Source of the DNA: an uncultured bacterium
GTDB lineage: Bacteria > Bdellovibrionota_C > UBA2361 > SZUA-149 > CALKYB01
Assembly: GCA_938022485.1 (NCBI GenBank)
Contig: CALIEE010000191.1
Coordinates: forward strand, 1-6,791
Reading direction: 5' to 3'
Length of the DNA: 6,791 nt
The notes under the pieces were generated by a model, which was given only the letters and a program-made list of their open reading frames with translations, made no database searches and was not told the DNA's origin. A program made the position numbers and the translations under genes. Shown here one piece after another: positions 1 to 5,225 of this stretch (position 1 is its first letter; each line of letters starts with the position of its first letter).

Positions 1-473
1 TAGGCATTGCCCAAAACTCTCCAGAAGAAGTCAGCTCCGAAAATGTTGAAAATGAAAATACCCGTCTGAGTGAAATGATTTCTTCGGAAATGTTGGCTGA
101 GTGTAGTGACACTCTCATTGAAGACTTAGAGGAACTTTTCACAGAAGAGGGGTTCTTACCAGAAGAAGAAACTCTCGAAGAGGTTAAAGAATTTGAATCC
201 CAAGCTGAAGTTGATCTACAGGACTTCAAAGAAGAAGACTTAGTACTACACCCTGAGCCGGATGAGCTTGTGCTCTACCACTCTCCTCGTATGCAGCGGC
301 GTAGAGCTGTCGCTCGTGAGCTTGTAAATAAAGGAGTGGAACACTTCAAAGCTCAACAACTAGGACCAGCAAAGGATGCCTGGGAACAAGCTCTGTTATT
401 AGATAGAAAAAACAAAGACGCAGTAAGAAATCTTGAAATCTTAGAACAATTAATTGACTCTATAAAAAAATAG
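1..473 (+). CDS. C-terminal part of an acidic protein with a TPR-like repeat (5' end outside window)
   Basis: The reading frame is open from the first complete codon (base 3) to the TAG at 471-473, so about 156 residues are visible and the gene probably begins upstream. The first in-frame ATG (75) has no convincing Shine-Dalgarno sequence and is more likely internal. The first half is very rich in Glu/Asp and looks disordered or linker-like. A basic patch (RMQRRRAVAR) follows. The last 45 or so residues form a TPR-like helix pair: the spacing of NKGVEHF, AKDAWEQAL and LLDRKNKDA matches the TPR positions Gly8, Tyr/Phe11, Ala20, Phe/Trp24 and Ala27. TPRs mediate protein-protein contacts. A single repeat at the extreme C-terminus suggests an accessory docking element of a larger protein whose main domain is not visible. 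No specific function can be assigned. It converges on prfB with only four bases between the stop codons. Confidence 0.75.
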   Translation, partial: GIAQNSPEEVSSENVENENTRLSEMISSEMLAECSDTLIEDLEELFTEEGFLPEEETLEEVKEFESQAEVDLQDFKEEDLVLHPEPDELVLYHSPRMQRRRAVARELVNKGVEHFKAQQLGPAKDAWEQALLLDRKNKDAVRNLEILEQLIDSIKK

Positions 474-480
474 CTAGCTA
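471..480. other. 10-bp palindrome carrying both convergent stop codons
   Basis: TAGCTAGCTA is its own reverse complement. Its first three bases are the TAG of the plus-strand TPR-like gene and its last three, read on the minus strand, are the TAG of prfB. The genes are therefore separated by four bases (474-477). No hairpin with a T-tract fits between them, so each transcript must end inside or beyond the opposite gene, giving 3' antisense overlap. Confidence 0.8.
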
Positions 481-1591
481 TTCCAAATTGTCGTCTGACA
501 TTAGATAAGACTCAATAAAAGAGTCTAAATCGCCATCCAACACTGCTTGCACGTTGCCAGTCTCGTGACTAGTTCGAAGGTCTTTGACCATCTGATATGG
601 CTGCATAACATAACTCCTAATCTGACTTCCAAAGTCTATCTTTCTTCTTTCACCAGCAATTTGCTCAGCCTCCGCTCTTTTCTTATCCATTTCAACTTCA
701 TAAAGCTTAGCTTTTAAAAGCTTTAGACACGTGGCTTTGTTTTTATGCTGGGACCGCTCATTTTGGCAGGCGACAACAATACCAGTTGGTTCATGGGTAA
801 TACGAACTGCTGAGTCTGTCTTGTTAATATGCTGCCCACCGGCTCCGCTTGCTCGATAGGTGTCAATTCGAAGCTCCTCATCCTTAATATCAATTTCAAC
901 GGAATCATCTAGCTCTGGCATAACAGAGATTGAGGCAAAAGAGGTGTGCCGTCGGGCATTGGAATCAAAGGGGGAAATTCTAACTAGTCGATGAACTCCT
1001 CTCTCTGAACGTAAAAATCCGAAGGCATTTTCACCCTCTACAAATACTGTTGCGGACTTAATACCTGCCTCTTCTCCAGCCTGTATGCTAAGCACTTCAC
1101 TTCTAAAATCTCTGCTTTCAACCCAACGACAATACATGCGAAGAAGCATTTCTCCCCAGTCTTGCGCCTCGGTGCCACCAGCTCCCGAGTTTATTTCAAT
1201 AATGGCATTAGAGCCATCATGCGCTCCCGAGAGCATCTTCTCTAGTTCTATAGAACGAAGCTTAGTCTCCGCTTTTTGCAGTTCTTCTCCACACTCATTA
1301 GCTAGATCTTGATCATTACTTTCTTTAACCAGCTCGAGCATCACTTCTAAATCCTCAGTTGTCGCCCTAAGTTTCTCAACTGAGTTTACTTGATTTTCTA
1401 AACGGGATCTTTCTTTTTGAATTTCTTGAGCTCGGTCATTATCATTCCAAAACTCTGGGGCAGAGGATATCTGTTCTATTTCTTTAAGACGGGTCTTCTT
1501 TGAAGGTAAGTCAAAGATAGCTCCCCAACGAATCCAGTCTCTCGCTCAGAGATTCCAGTCGTTGTTTAATGTCGGTGGGGTCGAAGGGCAT
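478..1591 (-). CDS. prfB: Peptide chain release factor 2 (RF2), expressed by programmed +1 frameshift
   Basis: RF2 recognises UGA and UAA in the ribosomal A site and triggers peptidyl-tRNA hydrolysis. Translation starts at ATG 1591, which has an in-frame TAG three codons upstream, and runs 26 codons to CTT-TGA (TGA at 1513-1511). Skipping one base to read GAC from 1512 gives YL|DLPSKK and opens the frame to TAG 480-478, for 370 residues in total (E. coli RF2 has 365). In the full product the stop-recognition tripeptide SPF is near residues 206-208, in RISPFDSNARRHTSF. The catalytic GGQ is near 251-253, in YRASGAGGQHINKTDSAVR. The residue matching E. coli position 246 is Ala. The N-terminal helical domain keeps the WNDNDRAQEIQKERS pattern. 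No good Shine-Dalgarno lies at the usual distance; an AAGGA at 1618-1614 is too far away. The gene itself ends in TAG, which RF1 reads. Confidence 0.97.
1510..1526 (-). promoter_or_regulatory. prfB programmed +1 ribosomal frameshift site
   Basis: Read on the minus strand the site is GGGGAG-C-TAT-CTT-TGA-C. It comprises a Shine-Dalgarno-like GGGGAG (1526-1521) that can pair with the 16S rRNA tail, the slippery CTT (1516-1514), the in-frame TGA (1513-1511) and a following C. This is the known RF2 autoregulatory cassette: when RF2 is scarce the ribosome pauses at UGA and slips +1, and when RF2 is abundant translation stops after 26 residues. The spacer from the SD-like element to CTT is four bases; the E. 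coli site, as I recall it (AGGGGG-TAT-CTT), has three. Confidence 0.95.
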
Positions 1592-1671
1592 TGCGTTCTA
1601 GCTTAAAAAGGATTCCTTAGTTAAGCCAAACTAGCCAAAATTACAGTTGGCTGCAACTAAAGGCTTGTAAA

Positions 1672-1698
1672 ATGAGTGATGGGGCTTCACGAAAATAA
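1672..1698 (+). CDS. Possible 8-codon micro-ORF (MSDGASRK), short relative of the ORF at 3823-3897
   Basis: ATG at 1672 is preceded by AAAGG with an eight-base spacer, a reasonable Shine-Dalgarno, and the frame ends at TAA 1696-1698. On its own it would not be worth calling. It is listed because its 24 bases up to AAAA match, at 23 positions and with one in-frame 21-base gap, the start of the micro-ORF on the minus strand at 3897-3853. It lies antisense to the neighbouring genes. It could equally be a fragment of a repeated element with no coding role. Confidence 0.2.
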   Translation: MSDGASRK

Positions 1699-1752
1699 AT
1701 ATCCTAAAGCGATAGTTTGAAATTAAAAAACTATCCTGTGAAAACCTCCCTC

Positions 1753-1802
1753 AAAAAAAACGCCGGCCGGAACTGTGGTTAGACAGTTCCGACTCGGGTT
1801 TT
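1753..1802 (-). terminator. Rho-independent terminator of the PEPC-like gene
   Basis: The stop of the PEPC-like gene is at 1824. About 22 bases downstream on the minus strand begins a region with AAAA (1802-1799). It contains a perfect 9-bp stem CGGAACTGT/ACAGTTCCG (1791-1783 with 1776-1768) around the loop CTAACC. A GC-rich GCCGGCG follows, then eight T (1760-1753). The outer bases pair imperfectly (AAAAC with GTTTT), extending the stem. On the plus strand only a GTTTT follows the hairpin, so termination should be mainly in the minus direction. Confidence 0.85.
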
Positions 1803-1823
1803 AACTACAATGGAAAGAAGAAA

Positions 1824-3737
1824 TCAACCAATCCTCCCTAATATAACTAAAGTATAATGCATCAACAAAACTCTAGCTGATAGGCTAAGATTATTGGGAC
1901 CGACTTTAAGAACCCACCTAGCAATGCCAAGTTGGTTCTTTTTCTTCTCTGACTTAGTTAACACTTCCTCTCGATCAACTTCTTCGAGCAAGCTTGATAA
2001 CAACTCCCTTGATTCCATCAACTCCATCTTTAGTTCAGCAAAATATGTGTCTCCATAACCTGAAGCCACACACATCAATCTCACTGACTCAAGATCAGAA
2101 ACCAAGTTGGCTTCTAAGGCGAATTTAACAGCTCTTTTAAATTTCGCTGTCGACAACAATAGCTCTCGGTCTTCTGCACTAGTTTCTTTCCAAGCCGGTA
2201 AGAAGCCTAAAAGCAAAAGATATTCGGCAGAGTTTAGGGCCAGTAGTTGTTGCACTGCGATTGCTCGAAGCCCAAGTCCTGACTGATCTCTAGATAAGTC
2301 TCGATCAGACAAGTTTGCCGAATCAATTGTATCAAGAGAAGGACTCTTCATTAGCAATGCACGAAGCGGATTAGCGTGCTTCTCAAACTGCTTAACTACC
2401 TTTGCCGAAAAGCTGTATAAGGCAAGAGAACGAGCAGGATCATGCTTTGGTTTATCACCAAGAGCTTCCATCAAAGTTCCTAAATGGTACTGAACTTGCT
2501 TCAAACTCATAAAGACGCTTGAAGCTAATCCACCCTGGACAGTAAACTGAACATTACGAACCAAACCTTTAAGGTTCGGAAGAGTCCAGGCGAGATCTTG
2601 CAAGTTCTCGCCACCGCCACGGGCACGGTTACGACCGGCACCAACGAAGAGAACTACTTGCCAACCTTCTTCTTTTGCTACTTGAAGTAACTCTTGAATC
2701 AGATGACCGATACCGATCAGAGACCAGAAGCCAGCATGAGCCGCTGTGTCGGAAGGACCAACTTGAAAACGTACTATCTTTTTACCGTTCTCAACCTCCA
2801 TTGCATAAGCTTCAAAAGCTGGATCTTTAAGCAGCTGTCTCAGCTTAACTGTCCATTGCTCCATTCTGAAAAAACGCTCCAGAAGGGGACAAATTGGAAG
2901 GCAAGTTCCACAGCTTTTCATTACGGCCGCAAGCTTAAGCACATCGTCGACTTCTTCAGCATCCGCTATTACCGCTTGAGTTAGTCGATGACTACTAGTA
3001 ACCCCACCTAGAACTTGTTCCAAGCGAGAATCATAGTCTTTCTCGGCGGCAGCGATGTTCAGAATAGCCTCTCGAGGGTCACTATCTCCTATCCTAGAGT
3101 TAAAGACCTCTCGAACAACAGAAGCATTCTCTCTCAACTGACGAGGTACTTTAGCCTCGAAACAGGCGTTAAGAACTTCCACCGCCGTTCTAGAACGATT
3201 TCCGTCCATATCTCCTTCCACCCATCCCTCCAGAGACCAGTTTTTGAATAGTCGGTTCTTAGAAACCGCCATCAGAAACAAATAGGCCACTTTCAGCACG
3301 AACTCACCCATGGTTTTGGCCGAGGGCTTTTTTTCATTTCTCATCGGCAGTTTAAAGGTTGCCCTAACTGCCGAATCAAAACTTGCGGGATCACCATCTG
3401 TTACAATAGTGCGTGTGGCTTGATTCAAGCCCCAGGCACTATGCACGTGAAACGGCGTTGGGTGATAGGTCAGAACAGCCGTAAGGCCGATTTTCTTTAG
3501 CCATTCCTTTACTTCAAACTTGGACTTTTCTGACCAAGCTTTATGGACATGGTAAAGATTTTCCACTAAGCCTCTGATAAGTAGAGCCTTAGCAAAATCC
3601 TCGGTCACATCATCAGGACTAAGTGCTGATAAATCAGCCTTCCCTTTAGCAATGTCCTCCAGTAAACCAGTGTCTAGCTCTGGCTTATAGGATTTTACGG
3701 TTTCCCATAGTAGTTCAACAACTTCTGAAAAAGTCAT
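1824..3737 (-). CDS. Shortened, divergent phosphoenolpyruvate carboxylase-like protein
   Basis: This gene encodes 637 residues; bacterial PEPC is usually near 880-950. ATG 3737 has a good Shine-Dalgarno, GAGGA at 3749-3745, seven bases upstream. PEPC landmarks occur in family order: LTYHPTP (89-95, for LTAHPTE with the catalytic His, here His92), WVEGDMDGNR (172-181, for WMGGDRDGNP), VGPSDTAAHAGF (326-337, for IGYSDSxKDAG), LFVGAGRNRARGGG (363-376, for MFHGRGGxxGRGG), TVQGG (399-403, for TEQGE), LRAI (490-493), and a C-terminus ending RIG (for RNTG). Changes fall in key places. The His and first Arg of FHGRGG are Val365 and Ala367, the Lys and Asp of SDSxKDAG are Ala333 and His334, and the Glu of TEQGE is Gly. 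Arg373, His92, Asp330 and the final Gly are kept. About 170 residues are missing between the DGN and SD motifs. Canonical PEPC makes oxaloacetate from PEP and bicarbonate; whether this protein does is doubtful, and a changed reaction or non-catalytic role is plausible. It is a single-gene unit with a structured leader and its own terminator. Confidence 0.85.
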   Translation of the reverse strand: MTFSEVVELLWETVKSYKPELDTGLLEDIAKGKADLSALSPDDVTEDFAKALLIRGLVENLYHVHKAWSEKSKFEVKEWLKKIGLTAVLTYHPTPFHVHSAWGLNQATRTIVTDGDPASFDSAVRATFKLPMRNEKKPSAKTMGEFVLKVAYLFLMAVSKNRLFKNWSLEGWVEGDMDGNRSRTAVEVLNACFEAKVPRQLRENASVVREVFNSRIGDSDPREAILNIAAAEKDYDSRLEQVLGGVTSSHRLTQAVIADAEEVDDVLKLAAVMKSCGTCLPICPLLERFFRMEQWTVKLRQLLKDPAFEAYAMEVENGKKIVRFQVGPSDTAAHAGFWSLIGIGHLIQELLQVAKEEGWQVVLFVGAGRNRARGGGENLQDLAWTLPNLKGLVRNVQFTVQGGLASSVFMSLKQVQYHLGTLMEALGDKPKHDPARSLALYSFSAKVVKQFEKHANPLRALLMKSPSLDTIDSANLSDRDLSRDQSGLGLRAIAVQQLLALNSAEYLLLLGFLPAWKETSAEDRELLLSTAKFKRAVKFALEANLVSDLESVRLMCVASGYGDTYFAELKMELMESRELLSSLLEEVDREEVLTKSEKKKNQLGIARWVLKVGPNNLSLSARVLLMHYTLVILGRIG

Positions 3738-3770
3738 TTTTGTTTCCTCAGTTTATGAAAAGAAAAGTTT

Positions 3771-3887
3771 GTTCCCTTGAAAATGGAACGGAAAGCTTCC
3801 GGAAAAACACGGGATTGCGGGTTTAAAGAACCTCTTGTTCTAAAACCATGTGTTTTCGTGAAGCCTCCAGGTAAGCTGGAGGCTTCA
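3771..3887 (-). promoter_or_regulatory. Highly structured 5' leader of the PEPC-like gene
   Basis: Read 5' to 3' on the minus strand, the leader holds four elements. First is a 12-bp perfect hairpin with a 5-base loop (3887-3859). Second is a stem GAAAACAC with GTGTTTTTC (3857-3850 with 3810-3802), which encloses the third, a hairpin AGAAC/GTTCT extended by GTTT/AAAC (3846-3821). Last is CGGAA/TTCCG (3801-3789), or alternatively GTTCC/GGAAC (3789-3785 with 3775-3771). The Shine-Dalgarno follows about 22 bases later and stays unpaired. This resembles a cis-acting RNA leader, but I recognise no known riboswitch class. None of the hairpins is followed by a T-run, so transcriptional attenuation is not obvious. 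Confidence 0.45.
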
Positions 3888-3897
3888 GATCACTCAT
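3823..3897 (-). CDS. Possible 24-codon micro-ORF in the leader of the PEPC-like gene
   Basis: ATG at 3897 (an in-frame TAG lies immediately upstream) opens a 24-codon frame to TAA 3825-3823. It begins MSDLKPPAYLEASRK and ends MVLEQEVL. There is no clear Shine-Dalgarno before the ATG. An internal ATG at 3849 is preceded by GGAGG, but 14 bases away and buried in a hairpin. The stop is 85 bases before the PEPC-like start on the same strand, so it could be a leader peptide or a small co-transcribed protein. Its codons 2-11 or so form the 12-bp hairpin. The related short copy at 1672-1698 gives it some weight. Function unknown. Confidence 0.25.
   Translation of the reverse strand: MSDLKPPAYLEASRKHMVLEQEVL
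3859..3887. repeat. Perfect 12-bp dyad (TGAAGCCTCCAG / CTGGAGGCTTCA)
   Basis: TGAAGCCTCCAG at 3859-3870 and its exact reverse complement at 3876-3887 are separated by GTAAG. It is one of the two longest perfect inverted repeats noticed in the window. Neither strand has a T-tract next to it, so it is not a standard terminator. The right arm, seen on the minus strand, continues into GGCTTCACGAAAA, which recurs on the plus strand at 1683-1695. Confidence 0.8.
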
Positions 3898-4282
3898 CTA
3901 CTTAAGGAATATTGGCTGTACAAACCGGACTGCTACTACCCTGAGCAAAGCAGGCAACAAAGTTAAGTGGCTAACAAATGGTTAGTTATCAAGAGCCATA
4001 AAAGAACGACTGAGGAGCTAACTCCTCATATAAGGCGATAATTTACTACAGTTTAGGTCAATAATCCAAGCTGCTCGGCATTGAAATTTTATTAGTATTT
4101 TTAACTTCTTAGTGGCCCAAGCCTCAATTCCTTAGGCCCCAAATAGCCATAGTTTAGCTAACGAAGTATTATCCCATCCTTTCGGCCATCTGTTCGGGCC
4201 TTGCTCCCTACATACTTTTCTAAAGTAGAAGTTCGAGATCTAAAGTTTCTACAACAAGATCTCCCTGCCTCGTGTCGGGTGG
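3898..4282. other. Gene-free stretch with several short dyads
   Basis: No frame longer than a few codons with a ribosome binding site is seen on either strand. Dyads noticed are TGAGGAG/CTCCTCA (4011-4028, loop CTAA), CTAAC/GTTAG (3971-3985), TGGCT/AGCCA (3968-3998), TACTTT/AAAGTA (about 4213-4227) and GAGATCT/AGATCTC (4235-4263). I could not match tRNA, tmRNA, RNase P or SRP RNA signatures. The AT-rich part at 4081-4110 may hold a plus-strand promoter for the phosphatase gene, but no confident -35/-10 pair is visible. Confidence 0.5.
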
Positions 4283-4411
4283 GCTGTTTCAATTGAGTTC
4301 AACTTCAATAAGGAAACCCCGGCCCTCGCGAGGCCGCAGAATCAAGGTTAATACAACCAGGTTTTTGTGGTCTTTCTTTTTTATCAACGGAGAGACTCAA
4401 TTGAAAATAGC
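4283..4411 (+). promoter_or_regulatory. mRNA leader whose inverted repeat covers the phosphatase start codon
   Basis: TTTCAATTGAGT (4287-4298) is the exact reverse complement of ACTCAATTGAAA (4395-4406). The latter contains the TTG start codon (4401-4403) and abuts the Shine-Dalgarno GGAGAG (4389-4394). Pairing can extend outward through GCT (4283-4285) with AGC (4409-4411) across a small internal loop. The enclosed loop holds a GC-rich hairpin, CGGCC/GGCCG around CTCGCGA (4320-4336, with the nested palindrome CCTCGCGAGG), and a pyrimidine-rich tract (about 4372-4383). If it forms, the structure would hide the start codon and reduce translation. This is an inference from complementarity only. 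Confidence 0.45.
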
Positions 4412-5102
4412 TCTATTAAGACACCTTAGATGTGAGAAACAAACTAACCCTTTGTGCCGAAACCCTGACTCATTGGTTAATGTTGGAGACAGTAAGGCAG
4501 CCAATCAAGTTAGTCGATTTTTTACCACCTTCGCGAAACTTACTGACAAAGACCGAGGCGTTAATACAGTTTATCTTCAGTGTAGTAAACTTAAGAGAGC
4601 CACTGCGACTACGGCATTTGTTACAAAGCATCTTGTAGAAAAAGGAATTGAAGTAGTTCCCAATGACCCAAACAAAAATTTAAATGAATGGGGTTTGGGT
4701 AAAGTTAAATCTATGACTCTCGCTGAAGCTCATCGAAGTTGTCCTGGTTATCCCTTTCGGTGCAGTTATGATGACATTCCTGATGCTGAAAAAGTCGATG
4801 ACTTACTTATTAGAGTTGAGTCGGTAGCAACAGAGTTGGTGTCCAATGCACAATCAAAGAATTATAGCGAAAACGAAGCCGTTGTCATTTGCTCTCATGG
4901 CAACTTCATTCTTTGGCTGTTTTCACTGGTTCACTGTGAAATGGATAAGGAAAAAGCTAAGGCACTATACGCTCATATTATGGAAAAACGTTACACCCTT
5001 CCAAACCTACAAGGCATCATCTTGGATGTTAAGAAGAACTGCGAGTTTCTACAAATTCTAAAAGTGCAGAAGGGCCTAAACCAATTAACAGCTAAACTCT
5101 AA
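4401..5102 (+). CDS. Histidine phosphatase superfamily protein (phosphoglycerate mutase-like fold)
   Basis: This gene encodes 233 residues. TTG 4401 is chosen because GGAGAG lies six bases upstream and it places the family's first strand at the N-terminus (MKIALLRH). The frame stays open upstream to a GTG at 4272 that lacks a ribosome binding site. Family elements in order are Arg7-His8 (RHG motif, here RHL; His8 is the expected phosphorylated residue), YLQCSKLKRATATTA (58-72, the second active-site Arg, Arg66), NEWGLG (95-100, Glu96 as likely acid/base), PDAEKVDDLLIRV (127-139, in place of the usual GES...R helix) and VVICSHGN (161-168, the second catalytic His166). The core catalytic set RH/R/E/H is therefore present and an active phosphatase or mutase is plausible; the substrate is unknown. 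RHL instead of RHG and eight cysteines are notable. It is a single-gene unit with its own terminator, convergent with ybeY. Confidence 0.85.
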   Translation: MKIALLRHLRCEKQTNPLCRNPDSLVNVGDSKAANQVSRFFTTFAKLTDKDRGVNTVYLQCSKLKRATATTAFVTKHLVEKGIEVVPNDPNKNLNEWGLGKVKSMTLAEAHRSCPGYPFRCSYDDIPDAEKVDDLLIRVESVATELVSNAQSKNYSENEAVVICSHGNFILWLFSLVHCEMDKEKAKALYAHIMEKRYTLPNLQGIILDVKKNCEFLQILKVQKGLNQLTAKL

Positions 5103-5116
5103 GTGGCATAACCCCA

Positions 5117-5172
5117 AACGTCCCGCTGGTATCTTTACCCGCGGGACCGGAGTTTTTCTATTTCTTTTGAGG
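5117..5172 (+). terminator. Intrinsic terminator of the histidine phosphatase gene
   Basis: GTCCCGC (5120-5126) pairs with GCGGGAC (5141-5147). Past a T/C mismatch, GGTA/TACC continues around the loop TCTT. CGGAG then TTTTTCTATTTCTTTT follows (from 5153). It starts 15-17 bases after the TAA at 5102. On the minus strand the opposite side has only GTTTGGGGTT, so use as a terminator for ybeY would be weak. GGACCG (5144-5149) can also pair with CGGTCC (5186-5191) followed by GTGCTTTTT, a possible back-up structure. Confidence 0.8.
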
Positions 5173-5225
5173 TTATCAAACTCTGCGGTCCGTGCTTTTT
5201 CAAAGCTTCTTTTGAATACAACTTA

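Larger units (their letters stand above)
1592..1823. other. Intergenic region: prfB leader and 3' flank of the PEPC-like gene
   Basis: The part near prfB can fold through TTAGTT (1617-1622) with AACTAA (1655-1660), and GCCAA with TTGGC inside it. A weak minus-strand promoter candidate is TTGCAG, a 17-base spacer, then TAGTTT (about 1656-1628); this is only suggestive. An AT-rich dyad GATAGTTT/AAACTATC spans 1711-1735. A tiny plus-strand ORF (1672-1698) and the terminator of the PEPC-like gene are listed separately. Confidence 0.5.

Noticed and set aside
723..1312. Short frames at 723-908 (minus) and 1085-1312 (plus) within prfB
   Set aside because: They lie in other frames of a well-conserved gene and resemble no protein family.
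478..1344. A shorter RF2 starting at GTG 1344
   Set aside because: The upstream codons encode the typical RF2 N-terminal domain in two frames joined by the known CTT-TGA-C frameshift, so the gene begins at ATG 1591.
1511..1513. In-frame TGA as a sign of a pseudogene or sequencing error in prfB
   Set aside because: The exact context (SD-like element, CTT, TGA, C) is the conserved autoregulatory site of RF2.
2694..3251. Plus-strand frames at 2694-2984 and 3015-3251
   Set aside because: Antisense shadows of the PEPC-like gene, with no ribosome binding site or recognisable motifs.
1672..3897. Insertion sequence bounded by the two GGCTTCACGAAAA copies
   Set aside because: No transposase, target-site duplication or extended terminal inverted repeats are seen; the match is limited to the micro-ORF segment.
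4225..4250. tRNA-like GTTCGAGATC
   Set aside because: It looks like a T-loop, but no 5-bp T-stem, acceptor stem or anticodon arm fits around it.
4272..4400. Upstream GTG start (4272) for the histidine phosphatase
   Set aside because: It lacks a Shine-Dalgarno, and the added 43 residues precede the strand that normally opens this fold. The stretch also contains the GC-rich hairpin of the leader.
4432..5061. Plus-strand frames at 4432-4638 and 4846-5061
   Set aside because: Alternate-frame shadows inside the phosphatase gene.
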